A DNA stretch of 37,860 bases. It comes from a virus. The notes below the pieces were generated by a model that saw nothing but the letters and a program-made list of their open reading frames with translations, did no database searches and was not told where the DNA came from. Position numbers and translations under genes: made by a program. The stretch covers positions 1 to 37,860 of the IMG/VR virus record IMGVR_UViG_3300023281_001371; one strand, given 5' to 3'. Positions 7,398 to 14,411 of this stretch are shown here, piece after piece. Every line of letters begins with the position of its first letter. The first letter of the stretch is position 1.

Positions 7398-7509
7398 ATA
7401 AAAACAAAAAGGTGTTTTGGCTGAAGCGGTATTATGTTACCCTATAGCATACCACGGCTCAGCCCCCTTCCACCCCTAACCGACTCTTCAAGAGGATATC
7501 AGTTACCTC
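7398..7509 (+). promoter_or_regulatory. Leader of the sigma-like gene, with hairpin
   Basis: The spacer holds GGCTGA (7421-7426) complementary to TCAGCC (7457-7462), with an inner GGTAT/ATACC pair. Together they make an interrupted stem over a -10-like CTATAGC. This may be a promoter or an RNA leader upstream of 7510; there is no good ACATGT copy. Confidence 0.3.
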
Positions 7510-8067
7510 ATGGAGCGCATTCAACTCAACTTCGTCCCCAGTTGGGACGGTCCACTCGAAGGATGGTGCGTAAATTATATCAACAAGAATGTCTGGAGGG
7601 TAATCCCCGAACACGATAAAGATGATCTCTACCAAGATGCTTTCCTCTTCTTCTTGGTATGTAAAGAGAGGTACCCACAGGTAAGCGAGCCGCCCCACTT
7701 CATGGCATTGATGAAGACTTGCTTACGAAACCACATAAACGAACTCGCTACTAGGCGCACCCAGAGGTCAGAGGTCAAGAATTTCTCAGCCGTCTTAGAT
7801 GACGATGTTGAGAGGACTACGGGTCTAATAGAGCAGTTGGGTGTTGAAGACGACGCCGATGGGGTTGACTTCAAGATGATGTGCGGATCGGCACCTAAAC
7901 CCTTCAAGCGCATCTTGATTGCGTTCACGCAAAACCTGCTAGAGTATAACGCCGTAAGTGGCGTCCGCGAGACGACCAACGGTCTGCTCTGCCGGCTTGC
8001 CTGTGTTGAGGATCCAGACCTGCGAGTAAAGTTTGAGACGTGGTTGGTTGATGGCGTTCTCACATGA
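7510..8067 (+). CDS. Sigma-70 region-2-like protein, possible phage sigma factor
   Basis: 185 residues. The N-terminal half (about 15-88) has the layout of sigma region 2: VNYINKNVWRVI, then DKDDLYQDAFLFFLV, then a second helix ending NHINELATRRTQRSE. The acidic DDLYQ plus aromatic helix is typical of the core-binding part of sigma-70-like factors. The C-terminal half is not a clear region 4. It could direct host RNA polymerase to phage promoters, and the recurring ACATGT-N3-TATAAT motif is an obvious candidate target. The assignment is moderate; a diverged helical DNA-binding protein is the alternative. Confidence 0.55.
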   Translation: MERIQLNFVPSWDGPLEGWCVNYINKNVWRVIPEHDKDDLYQDAFLFFLVCKERYPQVSEPPHFMALMKTCLRNHINELATRRTQRSEVKNFSAVLDDDVERTTGLIEQLGVEDDADGVDFKMMCGSAPKPFKRILIAFTQNLLEYNAVSGVRETTNGLLCRLACVEDPDLRVKFETWLVDGVLT

Positions 8068-8076
8068 GAATATAAA
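8062..8076 (+). promoter_or_regulatory. Promoter-like motif ACATGA-GAA-TATAAA
   Basis: Copy of the recurring motif at the end of the sigma-like gene, 32 nt upstream of the ATG at 8108. It retains the 3-nt spacing. Confidence 0.45.
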
Positions 8077-8107
8077 TCATGATGGCCCAGGTCCAAAAGG
8101 AGAAGAT

Positions 8108-8563
8108 ATGGCGCTGACGCTAGTTGAAGACGAGATTCTCAAGAACGCAGAGGTATCAAGTCAACGCGATGGGGAAGATGATACGAAGTACAGGGCTAGG
8201 CTCGTAAGGGCGGGCGTTAGCCTTGTTGATGATCGTTGGCGCGGCTTGTCAGAGCCAACCCAAGTGTGGGTCAATGACGGGGCGGCTGCGATCAACGCTA
8301 AGGTTGATGTTCCTGATTTCCCGGAAGGCTTGGCTCCTGAGCCGACTATGCCTGAACCGGAGCCGCCGAAGCCCGCGCGAAAGCGCGGCGCCTGCAATTA
8401 CCTGCGAACGCTCTACATTACTAATCCTGATCTCACTCTCGATGAGCTGCTGAGAAGTACGCGCGACGCTGGGTATACAATTACATGGAACACAGCTTCC
8501 AATTCGTATCAAGAGACCAAAGCGTGCTTGAAGCTCTTGAAGGAACTGAATCTTCTAAAGTGA
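8108..8563 (+). CDS. Two-domain phage protein with Pro-rich linker
   Basis: 151 residues. The ATG at 8108 is chosen because AAGGAG lies 5 nt upstream; longer in-frame starts would overlap the sigma-like gene. The N-terminal domain (1-75) contains VDDRWRGLSEPTQVWVNDGA, a pattern I associate with phage proteins of unknown function. A Pro/Glu-rich linker follows (about 79-95). The C-terminal domain (about 98-150) is helical (LRTLYITNPDLTLDELL) and winged-helix-like. It may bind DNA. It ends 9 nt before queC. Confidence 0.6.
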   Translation: MALTLVEDEILKNAEVSSQRDGEDDTKYRARLVRAGVSLVDDRWRGLSEPTQVWVNDGAAAINAKVDVPDFPEGLAPEPTMPEPEPPKPARKRGACNYLRTLYITNPDLTLDELLRSTRDAGYTITWNTASNSYQETKACLKLLKELNLLK

Positions 8564-8572
8564 GTGACTGAA

Positions 8573-9427
8573 ATGACAAAGGCGCTAGTTGTGCTATCTG
8601 GGGGTCAGGACTCGACGACCTGCCTCTTCTGGGCCAAGTCGATCTTCAGCGAAGTTCATGCGTTGACGTTCGATTATGGTCAACGACATTCGATTGAGAT
8701 TGAAGCTGCTAAGCGAGTTGCTGCGCTGGCTGAAGTCGCTAGTCATGAAATTCTTGAGCTGGGTGGAGGCATCTTGCAGGGGAGAAGTCCCCTTGTGAAT
8801 CCTGATGTTGACGTTCAACACTACGCAAATCCCGCTGAGATGCCGGACGGCGTGGAGCCCACGTTCGTTCCTGGTAGAAACATTCTCTTTTTGACGATTG
8901 CTGCTAATCGAGCTTTTGTGAAACGGTGCGCCGCCGTCGTTCTGGGTGTGAGTCAAGAGGATTTCGGAGGCTACCCTGACTGTAGGGATAAGTTCATCTA
9001 CTTGATGAGGCAGGCTCTGAATGAAGGTCTCTATGGCAAGAATTCAGGCTTGGCTATCTACACTCCGTTGATCTTCAAGACCAAGAAAGAGACTGTGTTG
9101 TTGGCAGATAGTTTTGAGGGTTGTTGCGAAGCCTTGGCCTACACTCACACGTGCTATGATGGAGAATACCCTCCCAATCCTGCGAATCATGCGTCTATGA
9201 TCCGCGCTCGGGGCTTCAAAGAGGCTGGGTGTGATGATCCCTTGATTGTTAGGGCTAAGAGCGAGGGCTTGCTGCCTGCTGATTATCCGGGGCACGGTTA
9301 CATTGAGGCGAAGGTGATTATCGCGGTCGACGAGCTTGCTGTTGATGCAGATGATGTGAAAGAGATCAAGTCGCGTAGAGTCACTAAGCGTAAGAAGAGG
9401 AAGAAGAAGAATGATGAAGGTCAGTGA
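8573..9427 (+). CDS. queC: QueC, 7-cyano-7-deazaguanine (preQ0) synthase
   Basis: 284 residues from the ATG at 8573 (a GTG at 8564 would add three). It has the PP-loop [14 protein letters not shown], the [18 protein letters not shown] block, [11 protein letters not shown] and a TCYDGEYPP segment, all in QueC order. The enzyme converts 7-carboxy-7-deazaguanine to preQ0 using ATP and ammonia. The zinc site is unusual. Only Cys194 of the expected four cysteines remains, because the usual CGxCxxC that follows is replaced by an Asn/His stretch. The Lys/Arg-rich tail (about the last 18 residues) is longer than usual. It overlaps folE, forming the modification operon. Confidence 0.9.
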   Translation: MTKALVVLSGGQDSTTCLFWAKSIFSEVHALTFDYGQRHSIEIEAAKRVAALAEVASHEILELGGGILQGRSPLVNPDVDVQHYANPAEMPDGVEPTFVPGRNILFLTIAANRAFVKRCAAVVLGVSQEDFGGYPDCRDKFIYLMRQALNEGLYGKNSGLAIYTPLIFKTKKETVLLADSFEGCCEALAYTHTCYDGEYPPNPANHASMIRARGFKEAGCDDPLIVRAKSEGLLPADYPGHGYIEAKVIIAVDELAVDADDVKEIKSRRVTKRKKRKKKNDEGQ

Positions 9428-10832
9428 GTCCAAGGGATTGATTAGCGAGCATGACATTCGTAGGTTGATTTTCGCGTGCGGGGATGATGCTGATCGCGAG
9501 GGTATGAAGGAGACTCCTAAGCGATTTCTCAAAGCGATGGATTATTGGACGCGGGGATACGATGAGTCGGCTGAAGATGTGCTGAAGACCTTCGTTGATG
9601 GTTCAGAGAACTATGACGAGCTGGTATTTCAACGCAATATCCCCGTGTATTCTCATTGTGTCGTAGGATCAACCTTCGTCGAAACCCCGAAAGGTCGAGT
9701 ACCTATTTCATATTTGAATAATGGTGATTGGATCTACACCGTTGATTCCGATACTAGAGAACTTGGTTTAGTCAAATGTTCAAATCCACGAGTGACTAGA
9801 AGGGACGCTGAACTGGTGCGTGTAATCGCTGATACAGATACGGTTATCTGTACTCCAGATCATAAATTCTTGCTCGTTTCAGGCGACTGGGTGATGGCCC
9901 GTGATTTGCGGAATGGACACAGAATTCTTAGCCTCTATAAGTCAGCGATGGGGTCAGGAGAAGGGCCTTATTATTCCCAGCTTCGTGCAAAGCAGTGGGG
10001 TCATAGAACAGCTCCCATGCAAATCAAGGGTCAGAGTGTCTATCAGACTGAACACAGATTTGTTGTGTCTGCGCTCGAGCTCAATGGGTTTGAAAGGACG
10101 AAATGTCCTATCCATCATAAGAATGAGATGGTCTGGAATAACTCCCCAGAGAATCTTGAGGTTCTTTCAATTGCGGAGCATAATCGCAAGCATTCTCGAA
10201 CGCTGAAGCTGGCGAAAAATGCTAAGAGAATCAACGCTGCGGGGGATTCATCAAAAAGACTTAGTGTTCGAGAGAAACGGTCTAAGTCAGTCGCGAGTCA
10301 TTGGGATAAGATGACTGCTGACGAGAGACAAGAGCGTGGAGCCGCTATTGCGAGGGGCATTCATTCTGCGCGCAATCATGTCATTCTAGGTGTCGAGGAG
10401 CTTGAGCAGCGCGATGATGTCTGGTGTATGGATGTTCCTGATACGAATACCTTTTTCGCGAATGGTATGGCGGTGCATAATTGTGAGCATCACTTAGCTC
10501 CGTTCTTCGGTGTAGCTCACATCGCCTACGTCCCTGACAAACGAGTTGTGGGGCTGTCAAAGCTCTCTAGAGTACTTGAAGTCTTTGCGAGGAGGTTTCA
10601 GGTGCAGGAACGGCTGACTCAACAGGTTGCAACAGCTCTCTGGGAGAATCTCAAGCCGCAGGGAGTTGGGGTCGTCCTCGAATGCAGGCACATGTGTATG
10701 GAGAGTAGGGGCATTGAGAAGATGGGGACTGTGACTATCACTTCATCTCTCAAAGGTTGCATCAAAGATGAGCATGATGCGAGGAACGAATTCCTCGCAT
10801 TCGTCCGATCAGGTCAATCGACTCATATTTGA
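9411..10832 (+). CDS. folE: GTP cyclohydrolase I (FolE) interrupted by an intein
   Basis: 473 residues, of which about 198 are FolE. The N-extein (1-82) ends IPVYSH. The C-extein resumes at Cys358 in [10 protein letters not shown], the zinc-binding active-site motif, and ends with [11 protein letters not shown], which has the second zinc Cys429. The enzyme converts GTP to dihydroneopterin triphosphate, the first step to 7-deazaguanine. Residues 83-357 are an intein (see separate entry), so activity needs protein splicing. The start is ATG-ATG at 9411/9414, overlapping queC by 17 nt. Confidence 0.92.
   Translation: MMKVSESKGLISEHDIRRLIFACGDDADREGMKETPKRFLKAMDYWTRGYDESAEDVLKTFVDGSENYDELVFQRNIPVYSHCVVGSTFVETPKGRVPISYLNNGDWIYTVDSDTRELGLVKCSNPRVTRRDAELVRVIADTDTVICTPDHKFLLVSGDWVMARDLRNGHRILSLYKSAMGSGEGPYYSQLRAKQWGHRTAPMQIKGQSVYQTEHRFVVSALELNGFERTKCPIHHKNEMVWNNSPENLEVLSIAEHNRKHSRTLKLAKNAKRINAAGDSSKRLSVREKRSKSVASHWDKMTADERQERGAAIARGIHSARNHVILGVEELEQRDDVWCMDVPDTNTFFANGMAVHNCEHHLAPFFGVAHIAYVPDKRVVGLSKLSRVLEVFARRFQVQERLTQQVATALWENLKPQGVGVVLECRHMCMESRGIEKMGTVTITSSLKGCIKDEHDARNEFLAFVRSGQSTHI
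9657..10481 (+). other. Intein with HNH homing endonuclease inside FolE
   Basis: 275 residues. Block A is [17 protein letters not shown]. Block B has TPDH in [19 protein letters not shown]. The C-terminal blocks read [20 protein letters not shown], with penultimate His and terminal Asn. Cys is +1, giving standard class 1 splicing residues. Between the splicing halves lies an HNH-type nuclease segment (about residues 231-263 of the whole protein), with paired His, then [10 protein letters not shown], then EHNRKH. The insertion point is immediately before the zinc Cys of CEHH. This is the usual habit of inteins: targeting an invariant active-site codon. Confidence 0.93.
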
Positions 10833-10835
10833 ATC

Positions 10836-11036
10836 ATGTTCTGGACCATCATAAGGATTCTGCTCTATTTCGTCGTGGCGATAGTCCACGCTCAATTCAT
10901 CTTTGAAGTGTGGACGTTAGATGTGGGCTTAGGATTCAAGTTGCTCGTATCGCTGTGGTTGGGGCTCGGACTTGGGCTGGCATTGGCGACGATGATAGGA
11001 GCAGCGACAAATCTACTGGGGGTGCGTGTTGACTGA
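10836..11036 (+). CDS. Small two-helix membrane protein
   Basis: 66 residues, mostly hydrophobic. It has two probable transmembrane helices, about 3-25 (IIRILLYFVVAIVHAQFIF) and about 33-58, which is Gly/Leu-rich. It starts 3 nt after folE and overlaps the next small frame. Function unknown. It could be a holin-like or host-membrane factor, but nothing proves this. Confidence 0.6.
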   Translation: MFWTIIRILLYFVVAIVHAQFIFEVWTLDVGLGFKLLVSLWLGLGLGLALATMIGAATNLLGVRVD

Positions 11037-11148
11037 CTATTCAGACTTGATTGAGTATTATCGGTCAGCGTTACGCTGGTCGCGGTTCTACAACTTCGCT
11101 CTCGTAGCAGCGCTTCTCTACTTCTTTCTATTCCATGGTACTGGTTGA
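11029..11148 (+). CDS. Small membrane peptide (TTG or GTG start)
   Basis: A 39-residue frame, MTDYSDLIEYYRSALRWSRF followed by a hydrophobic C-terminal helix (FALVAALLYFFLF). The start is TTG at 11029 or GTG at 11026; a G-rich run (11018-11022) provides a possible ribosome-binding site. It overlaps the gene before it and the gene after it, consistent with coupled translation. Function unknown. Confidence 0.45.
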   Translation: MTDYSDLIEYYRSALRWSRFYNFALVAALLYFFLFHGTG

Positions 11149-11812
11149 TAGCGTCGATAAGATTGTCGGGTCTTATTTCAAGCTCGTCACAATCGAGACA
11201 TTCGAATACAAGGGCAAGATCTATGAACCCAAAACCCTCAGAGTCTCTCCAGGAATCTTCAGAGGCTTTACGTGTCCTTCGGGATGCGGAGGCTGCTGTC
11301 CGAGGTTTTCTCTCGACTATCTCCCCTCTGAAAGTCGGCCCCCTGACAGTCGAATCAAGGAACGATGGGTTGTTTTTGATGGTCGACAAGTCAGGGTGTA
11401 CAGTGACCTACAAGCTGACCATGACAGTCATTTCTGCAGAAATCTCCAGCGAGACGACGGACGATGCGGGATCCACGGACGACAACCCTTCTCCTGCGAC
11501 TTTGAATTGATCCGCGCCATCACAACTGATGAGGAGTATCGACCGAATTGGATCACGACGCGGCTCTTTGGGAGGGGCTGGGCGTTCCTGAGAGTTGACG
11601 GAGAAAGAGGATCACTCTGCGAGATACTTCCGGTCACGCAGGAATCGTTACAGGACACTATAAGGAAGATGAAGAGGCTAATGGAATGGGCGGACCACTT
11701 CGGGCTGAAAACGTGCGTTCCCGATATCTTGCCCTGGCTGCGCTCAGGGCCACACGAGGAACCAATATGGGTCAACACACAATTCGCAAAAGTGAAGGCA
11801 GGACTACTGTGA
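11135..11812 (+). CDS. CxxCxxCC (YkgJ-like) metal-binding protein
   Basis: 225 residues. A cysteine cluster CPSGCGGCC (Cys47, 51, 54, 55) is followed by Cys101, Cys111 in RCGIHG and Cys121 in FSCDF. This is the pattern of the YkgJ/CxxCxxCC zinc- or iron-chelating family (Pfam PF03692). The family's biochemical role is not well known. Here it sits inside the 7-deazaguanine gene run, ending in the GTGA overlap with queF, which may point to a role in the modification pathway. That link is inferred from position. Confidence 0.75.
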   Translation: MVLVDSVDKIVGSYFKLVTIETFEYKGKIYEPKTLRVSPGIFRGFTCPSGCGGCCPRFSLDYLPSESRPPDSRIKERWVVFDGRQVRVYSDLQADHDSHFCRNLQRDDGRCGIHGRQPFSCDFELIRAITTDEEYRPNWITTRLFGRGWAFLRVDGERGSLCEILPVTQESLQDTIRKMKRLMEWADHFGLKTCVPDILPWLRSGPHEEPIWVNTQFAKVKAGLL

Positions 11813-12267
11813 GTAAATTAGAAGCGTTGCAAGAGAGTGCAGATAAGAACAAGAAGTCTTATCAGTATGACCAACCGAATTGGTTGCTGCTTGAGACTTT
11901 CACGAAGCCCCCAGGCAGGTCAACCTTAGAGCTCCACATCCAGGTTCCTGAGTTTACGTCGCTCTGCCCCATTACAGGGCAGCCTGATTTCGCGACTATC
12001 CTTATCGACTACAAGCCTGATAGGCTTTGTGTGGAGAGCAAGAGCCTCAAGCTCTATATGATGGGCTACAGGAACTACGGGGCTTTCCACGAGGCGTGTG
12101 TTGATTTGATGGCTGAGCATCTCATCAAGGTTCTTGATCCTCTTGAGTTGAAAATCACCGGAGACTTTGCAGCTCGAGGGGGCATTCCTTTTGAACCGAC
12201 CGTTAGTTACACGAAACAAACGACAGCTACTGCCATCACTGGATATGCCGACACCTCCCAGCACTAA
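11809..12267 (+). CDS. queF: QueF, NADPH-dependent preQ0 reductase
   Basis: 152 residues from the GTG at 11809, which overlaps the previous stop; an ATG at 11767 is an alternative. It carries [15 protein letters not shown] with catalytic Cys53 and Asp60, the family motif ESKSLKL (76-82), and [10 protein letters not shown]. The length matches the single-domain (B. subtilis type) QueF. The enzyme reduces the nitrile of preQ0 to the aminomethyl of preQ1 with NADPH. Its presence beside dpdA suggests that preQ1 rather than preQ0 is placed in the phage DNA. Confidence 0.92.
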   Translation: MSKLEALQESADKNKKSYQYDQPNWLLLETFTKPPGRSTLELHIQVPEFTSLCPITGQPDFATILIDYKPDRLCVESKSLKLYMMGYRNYGAFHEACVDLMAEHLIKVLDPLELKITGDFAARGGIPFEPTVSYTKQTTATAITGYADTSQH

Positions 12268-13366
12268 TCACGTCGATCTTGTCCTCGATTCGGGCGCTTA
12301 TAGTGCCTGGAAGAAGCAGGAAGACCTCCCGATTGATGCCTACATCGCGTTCATCAAGAAGCATGAAGGTTGCTTTTCGCATGTAGTAAACCTTGATGTG
12401 ATTCCTGGTGAATGGGGAACCGTTCCTACTCCTGCTGAGGTTGATGCGTGCGCGACGCGAGGCTACAAGAACCTCAATATCCTGAAGCGCCGTGAAGGCT
12501 TTGATGTCATGCCTGTCTTCCACCAGGGAGAGGATTTCAAGTGGCTGAATTTACTCATCAGCGAAGGCTATGAGTACATTGGCATTTCTCCTTCGAACGA
12601 CAGGACTACAAAGCAGAAGCAGGTCTGGCTAGACAAGGTGTTCAGGTTGCTTTGCGGCACGAAGGGCTATCCCATCGTCAAGACCCACGGTTTTGGGATG
12701 ACCGCGCTTCCGTTGATGCATCGCTACCCTTGGTTCTCAGTTGATAGTGTGACCTGGTTGCTGATTGGAGGCTACGGTGGGATGCTCCTTCCAGTGAAGA
12801 ACTTCAAGGGAGAGTATGACTACACTCGCAATCCTGAAGTGATTCAGATCTCGGATAGGCAGCCAGGCAAGAATCAAGCACTACTTGCGCTCGAGCCGGG
12901 TAAGCATATTGACACTCTTGGATCAGGGATGCGTAAGTATGTCGAGGAGTACTTAGAGTCAGAAGGTCTTAGCCTTGAGGGTATGAGGACTGACTACGTG
13001 ACTCGACAGACTGCGGGCTGTAAATTCTTCAAGCGAGCATCAGATAGCTACACACCTCGACGCTATAAGCGAAAGGTTGTAGGCTTCTTTGATGGTAAGG
13101 AGAAGTATGAAGGGCGGTCAGAGCCGTGGGGTCAGATGAAAACTATCTTCACGCTGACGACGTCGCCTCAGCATTCTGGCATCCTAGAAGATGAGGGCAT
13201 CAAGGATCGTCTATTGACGTTCTATTACTTTCACAAAGCAAAGACGATGCCCTTCAACATTCATGACTATGTCAAGACAGGTCGTATTCCATATTCGCCT
13301 CGAGGGAAGGGCGATCCGAAAGAGCAACAACTGGCACTCGCAGGAGCTATAGATGCAACGCAGTAA
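12245..13366 (+). CDS. dpdA: DpdA, DNA 7-deazaguanine transglycosylase
   Basis: 374 residues from the ATG at 12245, overlapping queF by 23 nt. It shows the TGT-like barrel motifs of phage Dpd[10 protein letters not shown] (Asp15), VVNLDVIPG (Asp51), [15 protein letters not shown] and FSVDSVTW (Asp167). DpdA enzymes exchange guanine in DNA for a 7-deazaguanine base, protecting phage DNA from restriction. With QueF beside it, the likely base is preQ1. The C-terminal part (about 230-374) is less conserved and may select the target sequence. Confidence 0.88.
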   Translation: MPTPPSTNHVDLVLDSGAYSAWKKQEDLPIDAYIAFIKKHEGCFSHVVNLDVIPGEWGTVPTPAEVDACATRGYKNLNILKRREGFDVMPVFHQGEDFKWLNLLISEGYEYIGISPSNDRTTKQKQVWLDKVFRLLCGTKGYPIVKTHGFGMTALPLMHRYPWFSVDSVTWLLIGGYGGMLLPVKNFKGEYDYTRNPEVIQISDRQPGKNQALLALEPGKHIDTLGSGMRKYVEEYLESEGLSLEGMRTDYVTRQTAGCKFFKRASDSYTPRRYKRKVVGFFDGKEKYEGRSEPWGQMKTIFTLTTSPQHSGILEDEGIKDRLLTFYYFHKAKTMPFNIHDYVKTGRIPYSPRGKGDPKEQQLALAGAIDATQ

Positions 13367-14411
13367 ACTAGTAGAAGTATTGGCGCGGGTTCAGCCCGCA
13401 CTCTCGACGAAGGATTTTATTCCTGTCTTTAGTTGCTTCTGCTTCAAAGATAAGAAGGTCTACGCCTACAACGACATCATCGCTATTAGGGCTCCGATTG
13501 ATATGGAGCTCGAGGGTGGCATCCGGGGAAAGGTGTTGCTCGACTTCATGAAGGCTTCAACGTCTAATGAGGTTGAGTTGGTTCAGGGGAATGTCGGGGG
13601 AGTGACTGTCAAGGCAGGGAAGGGGTCTAAGTTGAAGCTTCCCATCGTTGACTCAGGGGAGTTCATCTTCAAGTTTCCTGATTATACAGAAGATGATCTC
13701 ATTGAGATTGAGTTGACTAAGGATGTTCTGGCTTCGTTTAGACGTTGCATAGTCTCGATGGGATATGATCCTGCCCATCCGTGGAGGCTTGGCGTGTCTG
13801 TGAAGATCACAGGTACGAAGCTCACCATGTATGCGTCAGACAACACGACGATGGCCCGGAGTTTGGTTGCAGCGAAGAATAATGTTGAAGACGAGGTCGT
13901 CATCGTGCTGCCCCCGAGGTTCTGTGAACTGCTGATCGCAGGAGCGAATAGAGACAAAGCAGAGATGCTATACGTCTCAGATAGTTGGGTCGTTGCGACG
14001 TTTGAATCAGGAGCCGAGCTCTTCGCTAAGACTATCGGAGCGCCTAACATTGATGCGTTCGAGCGTCAGTTCGGTGAAGTAGAATCCGAGGGAGCTATTG
14101 AGACTGTTGATTTGCCGTCGAACTTCGGTCCGACGCTTGACCGCGCGTTGGTCGTTCTCGCAACCGATCCTGATAAGCACGCGAAGCTTACAGTATCTGA
14201 CGGGCAGCTAGGGGTCTTCAGTCACTCAGCGTATGGAGAGGTTGATGACCATATCAGCCTTCCTGAGCATGATGATCTGTCCGTCATGTGCGCTCCTGAG
14301 TTGCTGAGACGCGGGCTTGATCATGTTGGAGGAATGTCAATTCTGGACGGCCAGTGCGTATACTTTGAAGGGGATATGTTCACCTACCTCGTAGCAGTGG
14401 TTACTGATTAG
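13353..14411 (+). CDS. DNA polymerase sliding clamp-like protein (beta type)
   Basis: 352 residues with the repeating β-α-β pattern of DnaN-like clamps, for example LVEVLARVQPALSTKDFIPV at the N-terminus, YAYNDIIAIRAPI, and LTMYASDNTTMARS in the middle. It is close to the bacterial beta length (about 366). It should ring DNA and tether the polymerase encoded next. The clamp loader ATPase is at 17369. Sequence similarity by eye is modest, but position and fold pattern agree. It overlaps dpdA and polA at both ends. Confidence 0.72.
   Translation: MQRSKLVEVLARVQPALSTKDFIPVFSCFCFKDKKVYAYNDIIAIRAPIDMELEGGIRGKVLLDFMKASTSNEVELVQGNVGGVTVKAGKGSKLKLPIVDSGEFIFKFPDYTEDDLIEIELTKDVLASFRRCIVSMGYDPAHPWRLGVSVKITGTKLTMYASDNTTMARSLVAAKNNVEDEVVIVLPPRFCELLIAGANRDKAEMLYVSDSWVVATFESGAELFAKTIGAPNIDAFERQFGEVESEGAIETVDLPSNFGPTLDRALVVLATDPDKHAKLTVSDGQLGVFSHSAYGEVDDHISLPEHDDLSVMCAPELLRRGLDHVGGMSILDGQCVYFEGDMFTYLVAVVTD

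Noticed and set aside
9657-10481. Group I intron in folE
   Set aside because: The insert is an open frame in phase with folE and has intein splicing residues (Cys1, TPDH, His-Asn, Cys+1).
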